Notes: generated by a model from the sequence alone, not told the origin. A stretch of DNA of 64,000 nucleotides from Roseiarcus sp963764955 (GCA_963764955.1 CAVXVE010000017.1:1-64000); one strand, 5' to 3'. Positions 8,046 through 16,566 are shown, counted from the stretch's first letter. Numbers and translations: made by a program.

Positions 8046-9213
8046 GGAAGTCCGAATAGCGGCCATGAGCTTCCGGCGCAGGGCGAGAACGTCGCCGCGC
8101 TTGTAGGCCCTGTCGTGGCGTTCCCGGTCGCATGGTTCAGCGACGCCTCGATTACGGTGTCTGGCCGCGTCTGTTTCATAGGCCCAATCGGCAAAACACG
8201 ACCGCGATACCCCATGGGCGGTCGCGCCAGGGCAGGCTCCCGGATCAGCTCACCAAGCGAATTTTCGTGGATTGGCTTATTCGCGGCGCCAGCAGTGAAC
8301 AGGTAGTCGTTCAGGCGCAGCTCGACGCACCGCGCGACCACGGCCAGAGCCGCAGGGTTCAATGGGGCGATAAACGGCTGACCGTTCTTAGTGACCGGGA
8401 GCGTGAATGTCCCGGCCTCCAGGTCAAGCATATCGAACCGTGCCCCGGGCCTCCCTGGACGGAGGGCCAGGGCGAGGCAGAACCGGGCAGCTAAGGCCAC
8501 GGGACGATCGCCCCTGGCAGCGAGGGCAGCGTAGAGGGCCGGGAGCTGGGCATAGGGAACGGCTGCGCGGTGCTGGACGGCGGGCTCGCCGGGAACACGT
8601 GCGATAGGTAGCCGGACCAGACAAACGGGTTTGGGTGCGCCGTCGCCTTCATGACCCGGGCGCGGTCATATACAGCCTTCGCCCGCTCCGTGATCCGGCG
8701 TCCTAGGTCCGGTGATCGCTTGAACAGGGGCGATAGAACAGCCTGGGCTTCGGCGTCGCCCACGTCACTTATCGGCCTATCCCCGATCAGCGGCCAGACA
8801 TGGAGCCGGAACCCCCTTAGCCAATCGGCGCCAGTGCCCAGCGAGCGCCATCGCCCCTTCCCGACACTCTCCATGTAGTCGAGCGTCGCCTGTTTGAACG
8901 TGATCGCCCCGGTCACATGGGCGCTGGCCTTGCCCCTGGCCGCCCGGCGCTGCGCCGCCGGATCATCGCCCTTGGCGATCTGCGCCCTAAACTCAGTGGC
9001 GCGTTTACGCGCCTCAGCGAGCGTAACGTCCGGCCACGGCCCAATCGGCACCTCGCCATATCGCCCGGCCACGCGGTAGCGGAAGACGAAGCGTTTCGAC
9101 AATTCACCAGTCTTGAGTGGGGTGAGAAAAACCCAGAGCCCCCCACCATCTCCGATCATGCCTGGTTTCTTCGCCTTGGCGATCCGCGCATGCGACAATT
9201 TTTCCGAGTTCAC
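7990..9213 (-). pseudogene. P4-type tyrosine integrase, frameshifted
   Basis: Site-specific recombinase that would insert and excise the element. GTG start at 9213 with AGGAG 10 bases before. The N-terminal DUF4102 arm-binding domain is clear (KAKKPGMIGDGGGLWVFL, then RFVFRYRVAGRYGEVPIG and DVTLAEARKRA), then the SAM-like core-binding domain (DYMESVGKGRWRS). The catalytic domain follows in other frames: ALALRPG, TVIEASLNHATGNAT, and AYKRGDVLALRRKLM with the Tyr nucleophile. The restored C-terminus ends at 7990. Breaks lie near 8590, 8115 and 8060. Total length of about 405 residues is normal for the family. It is the rightmost element gene. Confidence 0.75.
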
Positions 9214-9352
9214 CTTGATCCATCTCCTTTTAATCCACCGCGAAACCCACCGCCCATGCGGTAGGTTATACAGCTATTAACCTGGTATGGCGGCGGATAG
9301 CTAGGGTTATTTTCCAGCAGCAATAACAATGGATTAGGTTATGGGAACCGGA
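9214..9352. other. Candidate attachment/junction region
   Basis: AT-richer DNA between the integrase start and the cut MFS gene. ATGGCGGCGGA occurs at 9287 and again at 9351, and GGTTA-containing motifs recur (9267, 9303, 9336). P4-type integrases act next to their own gene, so the junction is expected here; no second copy of a core site was found in the window. Confidence 0.35.
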
Positions 9353-10223
9353 TGGCGGCGGACCCCGCCACGGAGGTCGCGAGCACCGTCAATTGCAAAT
9401 CAGCGATGATCTTGAAGAAGAACATCGCCCCGAGCGCGATCGACTGGCGCCTGAGCGCAGGCGTGAACAGTTCGGCATAGGTGTTGGGCCGGTCGCCCGC
9501 GATATCGAGGCTCCACTGCTTGGCGAGCCGATCGCAGGCGACGGTCTCGCCCTGAGCTCTGAGCCGCCTCAGGTGCTGGATCTTCAGGAAATAGGGCGAT
9601 TCCCTGAGGCCGAAGCGGAGAATCAGGATGACGATGAGCGGAAAAGTCGCAACGACGAAAACTCCCCGCCAGCCGAGCTGCGGCAGCATCAGCGCCGCCA
9701 ATCCCGACGACAGCATGACGCCGAGCGGCCAGCCGGCCTGGACAATTCCATAGAGGAAGCCTTTGGCGCGCGCGCCGAAGACCTCGTTGAGATAGGCGGC
9801 GTTCACGGCCTGCTCGGACATGCCGAAGCCCGAGAGGGCCCGGAAGACGATGAGCGACACCGGTCCCATCGCCAGCGCGGCGAGGCCTGAACTCAAGGCC
9901 GCCCCGCCAGTCGTGAGCACCAGCGCGAACCGGCGCCCGAGCCGGTCGATGACCGGACCGACCGTCAGGGCCACCACGAGCGAAGCGAGACCCACGAAGG
10001 TCGCGACATAGGAGGCCGTCGCGTTTGACCAGCCGAACTCCTGTTGGATCTTGGGCAGGAGATTGCCGAAGGTGATGAGGTCGTAGACCGCGAAGGTCCA
10101 GGCGAGCAGGGCGACGATAGCGGTGTAGGTCACCTGACCTTTCGTCAGGGGCGAAACGTCGGGGACATCATCGGTCGTGGAGGCGGGCGCGAGCCCGGAG
10201 ACAACTGTGGCGTTGCTGGCCAT
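9339..10223 (-). pseudogene. MFS transporter, 3'-truncated
   Basis: Major facilitator, probably of the aromatic-acid/sugar-acid proton symporter group (NanT/MhpT-like). Inner-membrane helices 1-6 are complete. Motif A after helix 2 reads GPVIDRLGRRFAL, then SGFGMSEQAVNAAYLNEVFG and the long central loop. The frame ends soon after the start of helix 7 (SIALGAMFFFKIIAD) with residues read from junction DNA. A full protein would have about 430 residues and six more helices; here there are 294. The loss is exactly at the integrase side of the element, so insertion or a later deletion probably removed the 3' part. The missing half was not found in the window. Confidence 0.75.
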
Positions 10224-10272
10224 GGCGGGACCCCTTGCAGATCCGGCCTCGCGGGAGGAGGTCGGTTTTCAA

Positions 10273-10302
10273 GTTGTATGCAAAATGAAATTTTCCTGTC
10301 AA
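10273..10302 (-). promoter_or_regulatory. Sigma-70 promoter for MFS gene
   Basis: On the minus strand TTGACA (10302-10297) and TACAAC (10278-10273) are 18 bases apart, about 50 bases before the ATG at 10223. Confidence 0.5.
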
Positions 10303-10315
10303 TCACATGAAAGCT

Positions 10316-10346
10316 CATATTTTCGCCAGAGCAGGCCGAAAATATG
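10316..10346. promoter_or_regulatory. Dyad upstream of MFS promoter
   Basis: Perfect 10-base arms CATATTTTCG (10316-10325) and CGAAAATATG (10337-10346) with an 11-base centre. It lies just upstream of the -35 element, a place suited to an activator or repressor. Confidence 0.45.
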
Positions 10347-10682
10347 GGCGCTCTTTGAAAGTATGTTTGTGGACTTACGGAGGTGGATTTTGCCCTCGCC
10401 CGATTGTCGCGGCCCGGAGTTCCGGGCGGCTATCCTGACTGCGGATAGGGACAGCTCAGCGACTGCCGCCCTCGGCGTCGAAGCGTGAAGAACGGAAGTT
10501 CAGGCTCAAGCGCGTCGCGTGGAGAAACGCTTCCCCGCGCCCGCCTCTGGGAGATGGAGCGGCGCGAAGTGGAGGACGTCAAAGCCGGATTCGAAGAGGC
10601 GGCAGGTCATCGGGACAGATGACTGCTGCCGCGATCCGATCGATAGGGCGTGGGCCCGGCGGGGTCCGTGCCGGGCATCAGT
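10347..10682. other. No convincing gene
   Basis: Several overlapping short frames occur on both strands but none has a recognisable motif or a good ribosome binding site. No repeat seen. Confidence 0.5.
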
Positions 10683-10820
10683 TCAGGATTTCTTGCTCGG
10701 AGGCGGAACATTATGGCCGCCGGCCGCGAGCGACTTCTTGTATTCGGAAACCGAATTCTTCGTCTTGTCCGACTTCGGTTTCTTGGCTTCCTTGCTGCTT
10801 CGCATCTGACCCTTCGCCAT
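10683..10820 (-). CDS. Small conserved lysine-rich protein
   Basis: A 45-residue basic protein starting MAKGQMRSSKEAKKPKSDK and ending in a proline/lysine tail. It belongs to a small type I recall from many Hyphomicrobiales, with unknown function. The ATG at 10820 has GGAGG 5 bases upstream; an upstream in-frame extension lacks a site. It is soluble and probably disordered, which suits nucleic-acid or ribosome contacts, although this is only inferred from composition. Confidence 0.65.
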   Translation of the reverse strand: MAKGQMRSSKEAKKPKSDKTKNSVSEYKKSLAAGGHNVPPPSKKS

Positions 10821-10902
10821 CGATTCCTCCTTTGGGCCGACCCTGATTGTGACACAGGCGACCGCGATGCGCCACTCCCGCTCGCGCAGACGCGCGGGCG
10901 TC

Positions 10903-10927
10903 AAAAAAGGTCAGCCCGGAGCTGACC
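10903..10927 (-). terminator. Rho-independent terminator of Spy-like gene
   Basis: On the minus strand the perfect stem GGTCAGC/GCTGACC (10927-10921 and 10915-10909) is followed by six T (10908-10903), just after the stop of the gene at 10933. Confidence 0.75.
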
Positions 10928-10932
10928 GCCGC

Positions 10933-11427
10933 TCAGCCCTCGCGGCGCAAGTGACGCCAATGGCCCCGGCCCATCGAGCCGTGGAAGAGCACCGCGAACC
11001 GGCGCTTCTGGGCGTCGTCCAGGCTGTCGTAGAGCGGCTTGGCGGCGTCCGCCAGCTTCTGCAGGTCGGAGGCGCGGGCGCTCAAAAACGCCGACGCGCG
11101 GGTGAGCCGGTCGATAGGGTTGACTTGGGCGGTCTGATCGTCGCCTTCCTCACGCCTCTGCCGCCAGGCCGCGAAGCGGGCGGCGCGCTCCTTGGCGAGA
11201 TCGCGCATCGCCGATTCGAGCGGCGGCCAATTCTTCTCCTGTTCGGCGCTGAGTTCGAGGCCCGCCTTCAGCGCCGCGATGCGGGCGTCGAGGAAGGCGG
11301 CGCGGTCCTGAGGGGTGAAGCGATCCTGCTGCGGCGCGGAATCGTCCGTTGCGGCGAACGTGCCTCCCGCCAACGGCGCCAGGACGAGCGCGGCCGCCAG
11401 GGCGACCGCCGAAAGCGCTGTTTTCAT
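10933..11427 (-). CDS. Periplasmic Spy/CpxP-like LTXXQ protein
   Basis: A 164-residue exported protein of the LTXXQ/Spy type, periplasmic chaperones or envelope-stress and metal-resistance sensors. A signal peptide (ALSAVALAAALVLAPLAGG) precedes a helical part with QDRAAFLDARIAALKAGLEL and SAEQEKNWPPLESAM, the typical 'ltpeQ...W' region. The C-terminus is charged (GRGHWRHLRREG). ATG at 11427 is chosen because GGAGG lies about 11 bases before it; the frame could begin six codons earlier. Its own terminator follows. A monocistronic unit. Confidence 0.7.
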   Translation of the reverse strand: MKTALSAVALAAALVLAPLAGGTFAATDDSAPQQDRFTPQDRAAFLDARIAALKAGLELSAEQEKNWPPLESAMRDLAKERAARFAAWRQRREEGDDQTAQVNPIDRLTRASAFLSARASDLQKLADAAKPLYDSLDDAQKRRFAVLFHGSMGRGHWRHLRREG

Positions 11428-11690
11428 GGAACGAATCTCCTCCATCCTGCGTTCCCGAGCGAGGCAAACGCTAGATCCTCGCGAGAATGAAGCGCGCCGC
11501 TTCTTTCTTGTTCGTTAACAAGGCTTTCATCTTCGCGAAACCATGCCCCTTTGCTGAAGCTTAACTGTGCTGCAACGCTGTTCATTTGCCTTAAGGCAAA
11601 TTCACCTGCCGGAAAATATTGAGGCGCAGGGTCCCGCAGCATCCGAGCCAGCGCCAGAATTCGCCGGATCGGATGGAGTGCAGGTGCGTA

Positions 11691-12134
11691 ATGATGGCTT
11701 TCGCAATCGACAGGAGCCGGACGATCATCAGCGCGATGATCCTCGGCCGCCGGGTGACGGCGCAAGACGTCGCCTGGCTGAAGCGGGAAGTGTTCGCCAG
11801 CCGCGAGGTTTCGCGCGAATCCGCTGACGAACTGTTCGCCGTCGTCCGCGCCGAGATGGAAAATGCGCCTGAATGGAAAGAATTCTTCGTCGACATGATC
11901 GCCGAGCATGTCGTGCGGCAGTCCGAGCCGCCGGGCGTCGTCAACGAAGAGCGAGCCGTTTGGCTGCTGGCGCATGTCGATGCGTGCAAATCGGCGGAGG
12001 CCCTTGCCGCGCTGGTCAATGTGCTCGCCGAGGCTCACCGCGCGCCGGACTGGTTCGTCGCCGCCGTCAAAGAGCGAGCCGTGGCGCGCGGTTGGTCCGG
12101 CGCCGATGGCGCGCTCCGCGCCATCGCCCGATAA
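11691..12134 (+). CDS. Conserved alphaproteobacterial protein, unknown function
   Basis: A 147-residue soluble, mostly helical acidic protein. The pattern VTAQDVAWLKREVFA, SADELFAVVRAE, then CPEW-like APEWKEFFVDMIAEHVV and PPGVVNEERAVWLLAHVD is one I recall from uncharacterised alphaproteobacterial proteins, a TerB-like helical fold. Start taken at the first ATG of ATG-ATG (11691); the upstream part of the frame has no ribosome binding site. It stands alone between divergent and parallel small exported protein genes. Function unknown. Confidence 0.6.
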   Translation: MMAFAIDRSRTIISAMILGRRVTAQDVAWLKREVFASREVSRESADELFAVVRAEMENAPEWKEFFVDMIAEHVVRQSEPPGVVNEERAVWLLAHVDACKSAEALAALVNVLAEAHRAPDWFVAAVKERAVARGWSGADGALRAIAR

Positions 12135-12241
12135 CTTTCCGCTGCAATCCCCAGTCCGGCGGATCCGCTTGCGGGCGTCGATTGCGCGCGCTATCGGATA
12201 GCGGGGCTCAGCTGGCGGGCCGCGATCGACGGGATCTCGAC

Positions 12242-12505
12242 ATGGGCAAAGCCGCTATCGCGCTAGCAGCCGCCGCGGTCGTTGGTTTTGGCGTCCTTTC
12301 TCAGCCAAGCGCGGTCAAAGCTCAGCCCTACGTCTACCCGCCCGAGCGGGTCGAATGGATGGTCGGCCCGGGCTACTTCGGCTTCAGCGGCTATCCGTGG
12401 CCTGGACCGCCTTTCGCCTGGCCGGTTCTGAGGCCGACTTACGGCTGCTACTTGACCCGCGCGCGGCTAAAGAACGCGTGGCGGCAGGTCGAAGTCTGCT
12501 CCTGA
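12242..12505 (+). CDS. Small exported aromatic/proline-rich protein
   Basis: An 87-residue protein with a signal peptide (AAIALAAAAVVGFGVLSQ) ending near AKAQ-like VKAQP. The mature part is rich in Tyr, Trp, Pro and Gly (RVEWMVGPGYFGFSGYPWPG) and has two Cys near the C-terminus (YGCYLTRARLKNAW, then EVCS), which may form a disulphide. Small exported proteins of this appearance are common in Hyphomicrobiales and uncharacterised. ATG at 12242 gives a clean signal sequence; the longer frame upstream is a shadow of the preceding gene. Confidence 0.6.
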   Translation: MGKAAIALAAAAVVGFGVLSQPSAVKAQPYVYPPERVEWMVGPGYFGFSGYPWPGPPFAWPVLRPTYGCYLTRARLKNAWRQVEVCS

Positions 12506-12640
12506 GCGCGGAGCCTCCGCGCCCAAGATCATCGCCGAATCAAGCGCCAGCCTTCGGGGCGTCGCTTGTTTACGGGCTTGCCTCGTTCCAATAGAAAAGT
12601 CGGTGGAGGGGAAGCTTGGCGCTTTTCCCGCAGGGGCGCG

Positions 12641-14641
12641 ATGTTCAACAAAATCCTGATCGCCAACCGCGGCGAGATCGCCTGTCGCATCATCAAGACG
12701 GCGCGCCGCATGGGCATCAGGACCGTCGCCGTCTTTTCCGAGGCTGACAAGGACGCGCTGCACGTCGAAATGGCCGACGAGGCGGCCGCCATCGGGCCGC
12801 CCGCGGCGGCGCAGTCCTATCTCGTAATCGACAAGATCGTCGCCGCCTGCCTCGAGACGGGCGCCGAGGCGGTCCATCCGGGCTACGGCTTTCTCTCCGA
12901 GCGCGCGGCCTTCGCGCAGGCTCTCGCCGAGGCGGGCATCGTGTTCATCGGCCCAAATCCCAAAGCCATCGAGGCGATGGGCGACAAGATCGAATCGAAA
13001 AAATTCGCCAACGCCGCCAAGGTCTCGACCGTGCCGGGCTATCTCGGCGTGATCGATTCCCCCGAGCAGGCGGCTCAGATCGCCGACGAGATCGGCTATC
13101 CGGTGATGATCAAGGCCTCCGCCGGGGGAGGGGGCAAGGGCATGCGCATCGCCCATTCCCGCCAGGAGGTCGCGGAAGGCTTCGCCCGGGCGCGTTCGGA
13201 GGCGAAATCTTCGTTCGGCGACGACCGGGTGTTCGTCGAGAAATTCATCGTCAATCCGCGGCACATCGAGATTCAGGTGCTCGGCGACAAGCACGGGCAT
13301 GTCATCCATCTCGGCGAGCGCGAATGCTCGATCCAGCGCCGCAACCAGAAGGTGATCGAGGAGTCGCCCTCGCCGCTGCTCGACGAAGCGACGCGGCGAA
13401 AAATGGGTGAGCAGGCGGTCGCGCTCGCCAAGGCGGTCGGGTACGATTCCGCCGGCACCGTCGAGTTCGTCGCAGGCCAGGACCGCAGCTTCTACTTTCT
13501 CGAGATGAACACCCGCCTGCAGGTCGAGCATCCGGTGACGGAGCTCGTCACCGGCGTCGATCTGGTCGAGGAGATGATCCGCAGCGCAGCCGGCGAGCCG
13601 TTGCGCCTCAGCCAAGCCGACGTGAAGCAGACCGGCTGGGCGGTCGAGAGCAGGGTCTACGCCGAGGATCCCACGCGCGGCTTCCTGCCGTCGACCGGAC
13701 GGCTCAGCCGCTATCGGCCGCCCGCCGAAGGGACGCATAAGGGCGTCACGGTGCGCAATGACACCGGCGTGTTCGAGGGCGGCGAGATCTCGATCTATTA
13801 CGATCCGATGATCGCCAAGCTCGTCACCCACGCGCCGGACCGGCTGGCCGCGATCGACGCGCAGGCGACCGCGCTCGACGAATTCGTCATCGACGGCATC
13901 CGCCACAACATCCCTTTTCTGTCGGCCCTGATGCAGCATCCGCGCTGGCGCGAGGGCCGGCTCTCGACCGGCTTCATCGCCGAGGAATATCCCGACGGAT
14001 TTCTTCAGCTGGCGCCCAGGGGCGAGACCGAGCGGCGCCTCGCCGTGGCTGCGGCGTTGATCGATCACACGCTCAACGAGCGGAAGCGCCGCATTTCCGG
14101 GCAGTTGCGCGAACCCGAGCAGGTGCGTTTCGAGCTCAAGCGGGTGGTCGCAATGGGCTTGAGCCGCACCGAGCTTGAGATCGCGCCAGGCAAGCCGGTC
14201 GCGATCGTGTTCGCCGACGGGCGCAAGGTCGAGGTTCATTCCGATTGGAAGCCAGGCGATCCGCTGTGGCGCGGAGCGATCGACGGCGCCGGCTTCGCCG
14301 TGCAGGCGCGCCCGATCCTCAATGGCTATGCGCTCTCCCATGCCGGGGTCTCGGTCGACGCCCGCGTCTACACCCGCCGCGAGGCTCAGCTTGCGGCGCT
14401 GATGATCGAGCATAAAGGCGCCGACGCTTCGCGTTTCCTGCTGTGCCCGATGCCGGGCCTCGTCAAGGCGATCGCGGTCAAGGTCGGACAGGAGGTGAAG
14501 GCGGGAGATCAGCTCTGCATCGTCGAAGCGATGAAGATGGAGAACGTGCTCATCGCCGAGCGCGACGCCACGGTGAAGGCGATCCTCGCCAGGGAAGGGG
14601 ATTCGCTCGCGGTCGACGCGGTGATCATGGAGTTCGCATGA
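12641..14641 (+). CDS. pccA: Biotin-dependent acyl-CoA carboxylase alpha subunit (propionyl-CoA type)
   Basis: Alpha subunit of propionyl-CoA (or related) carboxylase: ATP-dependent carboxylation of biotin, then transfer to the beta subunit. Of 666 residues, 1-450 form the biotin carboxylase: FNKILIANRGEIACRI at the N-terminus, KASAGGGGKGMRIA as the ATP loop, FLEMNTRLQVEHPVTE in the active site. A linker/BT domain follows, then a C-terminal biotinyl domain with EAMKMEN as the biotin lysine site. Length and domain order fit PccA better than AccC (about 450) or MccA. Start at ATG 12641 (AGGGG upstream). The next gene overlaps it by ATGA. No beta subunit is in the window. Confidence 0.85.
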   Translation: MFNKILIANRGEIACRIIKTARRMGIRTVAVFSEADKDALHVEMADEAAAIGPPAAAQSYLVIDKIVAACLETGAEAVHPGYGFLSERAAFAQALAEAGIVFIGPNPKAIEAMGDKIESKKFANAAKVSTVPGYLGVIDSPEQAAQIADEIGYPVMIKASAGGGGKGMRIAHSRQEVAEGFARARSEAKSSFGDDRVFVEKFIVNPRHIEIQVLGDKHGHVIHLGERECSIQRRNQKVIEESPSPLLDEATRRKMGEQAVALAKAVGYDSAGTVEFVAGQDRSFYFLEMNTRLQVEHPVTELVTGVDLVEEMIRSAAGEPLRLSQADVKQTGWAVESRVYAEDPTRGFLPSTGRLSRYRPPAEGTHKGVTVRNDTGVFEGGEISIYYDPMIAKLVTHAPDRLAAIDAQATALDEFVIDGIRHNIPFLSALMQHPRWREGRLSTGFIAEEYPDGFLQLAPRGETERRLAVAAALIDHTLNERKRRISGQLREPEQVRFELKRVVAMGLSRTELEIAPGKPVAIVFADGRKVEVHSDWKPGDPLWRGAIDGAGFAVQARPILNGYALSHAGVSVDARVYTRREAQLAALMIEHKGADASRFLLCPMPGLVKAIAVKVGQEVKAGDQLCIVEAMKMENVLIAERDATVKAILAREGDSLAVDAVIMEFA

Positions 14642-15048
14642 GCGACCTAAGGCTCATCTCCTCGGGCTCGCCGTTCGAGAAGACATACGGCTATTCGCGC
14701 GCGGTCGTTTGGGGCGACGAGGTCCATATCGCCGGCACGACCGGATACGATTACACGACAATGACGATGCCCGACGGCGTCGCCGAGCAGACGCGCAACA
14801 TCTATGCGACCTTCGCGAAGGTGATGGGGGAGGCGGGCGGCAAGCTCGCCGACATCGTGCGGCTGCGCACCTTCGTCACCGACGCGGCCTACGGCGAAAC
14901 GGTGCTGAAGGTCCAGGGCGAGGTCTTTGGCGCGATCCGGCCGGCGGCGACGATCGTCGTCGTCCAGGCGCTGCTCAAGCCGGAGATGAAGGTCGAGATC
15001 GAAGCCGACGCCCGGCTGCGACGACCGGGAGAGCCGTCGACCGGGTAG
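14638..15048 (+). CDS. RidA/YjgF family protein
   Basis: A 136-residue RidA-superfamily protein. These trimers hydrolyse reactive enamine/imine intermediates or have related roles. Visible features: EVHIAGTTGYDYTT near the N-terminus, IYATFAKVMGEAGG helix, IVRLRTFVTDAAY, and RPAATIVVVQALLKPEMKVE, with the family's usual 'valid substrate Arg' replaced within IRPAAT. ATG overlaps the stop of the carboxylase gene, so the two are translationally coupled. This suggests a role in acyl-CoA or amino-acid breakdown alongside the carboxylase. The subgroup seems to be an RidA paralogue rather than canonical RidA. Confidence 0.75.
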   Translation: MSDLRLISSGSPFEKTYGYSRAVVWGDEVHIAGTTGYDYTTMTMPDGVAEQTRNIYATFAKVMGEAGGKLADIVRLRTFVTDAAYGETVLKVQGEVFGAIRPAATIVVVQALLKPEMKVEIEADARLRRPGEPSTG

Positions 15049-15242
15049 CCCGGGATGGCCTCGGCTGCGGCCCATGGGTCTGTCGGCCAGATGCGCGATA
15101 TTGCGGGCGGCCATGCGGCAGCGACATACCAGACTGCGTCCTCATGCAACCGGCGCGCGAATTCTGCCGGCGCAGACGAAAGAAAAAGAAATTAGAAGAA
15201 AGCAAAATAGCTTTCTTTTGGTTTCTTTTGCTTTCTTTTACT

Positions 15243-15305
15243 TTCTGGAATCGGGACTTTTCAAAGGGTTACAGCCGAAAAAACTGAAAAAAATATCTCG
15301 CCTTC
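15243..15305 (+). repeat. Interspersed repeat, copy 1 (GGACTTTTC family)
   Basis: Contains GGACTTTTCAAAGGGTTA followed by CAGCCGA and an A-rich run ending TCTCGCC. It matches 31280-31338 (inverted) and 49079-49145. Just upstream is a 60-base purine/pyrimidine-biased tract with repeated CTTTCTTTT. The surrounding gap 15049-15530 holds no gene. Confidence 0.6.
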
Positions 15306-15530
15306 CCGCCTCGCGCGACTGGTTGTGGGGCGGACGGCCAAGCCATGCATTTTTCGCCTGCTCCTCTCGCCCCGATCCGTCCGCTCTGACAGCGATCTCA
15401 AAATCATAGTCCGAACTTCTGAAATCGTCAATCTATTTCAATATGGTTCTGATTTAACAAATCAGGCAGGGCTCTAATAGGGCTGCCGATAGCTGTGGAA
15501 ACCAGTGGATTCGGAAAACCCGATACAAGT

Positions 15531-15748
15531 CGTCATGGCCGCCCCCGTACCCTGATCCGGGGGTTGGTCCGGCCATCCACGCATCGCCAGTGCTATGTGC
15601 GAGGATGTCTCATAATTTATCATATTATCAATATCTTAGTTGCTTCAGTCAATGTTCACGTGGATGGCCGGGACAAGCCCGGCCATGACGAAAAACAGAA
15701 ATGTAAGGGCGCCGCAAAGAGATCAACAACAGGTATCGCTATGAGCGC
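15531..15748 (+). repeat. Long interspersed repeat, copy A
   Basis: About 218 bases that match 30851-31047 in inverted orientation. Both contain CGTCATGGC at the left, a middle AT-rich block (CATATTATCAATATCTTAG), the coding-looking GTGGATGG...CATGAC block and end near AACAGGTATCGCTAT. The outer parts are inverted repeats (CGTCATGGCC at 15531, GGCCATGACG near 15680). Rhizobial genomes are known to carry such palindromic elements. Confidence 0.65.
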
Positions 15749-15856
15749 CTCCAGCAGGACTCCGAACAAGGCCCCAGGCAGGGGCGCCGCAGGTCTTGCG
15801 CCGGACCGGAAGCGTCAATCTGTCCGGCGCGCCAGAACCCGTTGGCCCCCCGCTCG

Positions 15857-16120
15857 TCAGCTCGGCTTCTTCGTCCACAGCGCGCACCAGCCGGTCGGCG
15901 CGATGTCGCCGTCGACCAGCTTGCACGCATTGGGGGCGACGAACTGGATGCAGCCGTCGCACTGGTGCCCGTCCTTCGGACTGGTCTGATACTGGACCGC
16001 CTTCTCCGCGATCTTGGCTTGCGCTTCGCTGCTCGTCAGAGCGATGAGCGGCGCGGCGCCCGCGGCGGCGATCAGGACGGTGCGGCGGCTGACGCCGGGT
16101 TTCTCGTTGGTCTCACGCAT
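15857..16120 (-). CDS. High-potential iron-sulfur protein (HiPIP), Tat-exported
   Basis: A small periplasmic electron carrier with one [4Fe-4S] cluster. Of 87 residues, a Tat signal (SRRTVLIAAAGAAPLIALTS) fills positions 11-35. The mature part has the four HiPIP cysteines C54, C57, C66 and C79 (QCDGCIQF, NACKLVDG, TGWCALW). HiPIPs shuttle electrons between cytochromes, photosynthetic or respiratory complexes, and in iron oxidisers. The ATG at 16120 follows GGAGACGCCC. An exact ICE box lies about 90 bases upstream, so iron/Irr control is likely. A close paralogue is encoded at 21689-21952, beyond a cytochrome gene set on the same strand. Confidence 0.85.
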   Translation of the reverse strand: MRETNEKPGVSRRTVLIAAAGAAPLIALTSSEAQAKIAEKAVQYQTSPKDGHQCDGCIQFVAPNACKLVDGDIAPTGWCALWTKKPS

Positions 16121-16207
16121 GGGCGTCTCCGTCGACGGGATCATGTCGCGAAGCGGGGCCGGCCCCGGCGAACCGCTCCGCCAGTTTAGAAGGATTTCCA
16201 AACTCGA

Positions 16208-16224
16208 TTTAGAATGATTCTAAA
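16208..16224 (-). promoter_or_regulatory. ICE box (Irr binding site)
   Basis: TTTAGAA-TGA-TTCTAAA is an exact match to the alphaproteobacterial iron control element TTTAGAA-N3-TTCTAAA bound by Irr, and the dyad extends to GATTTAGAAT/ATTCTAAATC. It is 88 bases upstream of the HiPIP start. A weaker half-match (TTTAGAAGGATTTCCAAA) lies at about 16184-16201. Confidence 0.7.
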
Positions 16225-16465
16225 TCCGCGCGCCGTCAATCTTGGCGCCCCGCGCCCGAGCGGCGCATATCGGATCTCAGCTCAGGTCAAAACCGAATCG
16301 CCTGCTCGTCTTGGGATTCGCAATGCGAAAACGACGCAGTGGGAGACGGCCGCAATGCCGCAAATAGTAGTCGTTCGTCGACGGCTTGATGAGCAGCGAT
16401 CGCTGCTTTGAGGCGGCGGCGGTTCTCGCGCGGGCTCTGTAAAGCCTGGTCTGCCTACGAAATAA

Positions 16466-16487
16466 GGCTGTGAGGCGCGTCACAGCC
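16466..16487 (+). promoter_or_regulatory. CRP-type palindrome
   Basis: GGCTGTGA (16466-16473), six bases, TCACAGCC (16480-16487). The core TGTGA-N6-TCACA equals the CRP consensus. It lies 80 bases before the start of the small membrane protein gene at 16567. Confidence 0.45.
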
Positions 16488-16566
16488 CGTCGTCGCGTGT
16501 CGGGGTATGCGTCGAACGACGGCGGGTCGTCGATAATCGAGCAACGTCACGCCAGGAGGTTTAGAC

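Noticed and set aside
9214..9352. tRNA-type attachment site next to the integrase
   Set aside because: No tRNA 3' end is recognisable; only an 11-base direct repeat (ATGGCGGCGGA), too short to claim as the core.
12467..14413. 648-codon open frame on the minus strand
   Set aside because: Antisense shadow of the acyl-CoA carboxylase gene; GC-rich codon bias opens this frame, and no family motif is present.
15495..15989. 164-codon frame reading LIIYHIINILVAS and DGRDKPGHD
   Set aside because: It is the translation of the interspersed repeat; the same words appear at 30712-30999 in the other copy, so the DNA repeat is the real feature.
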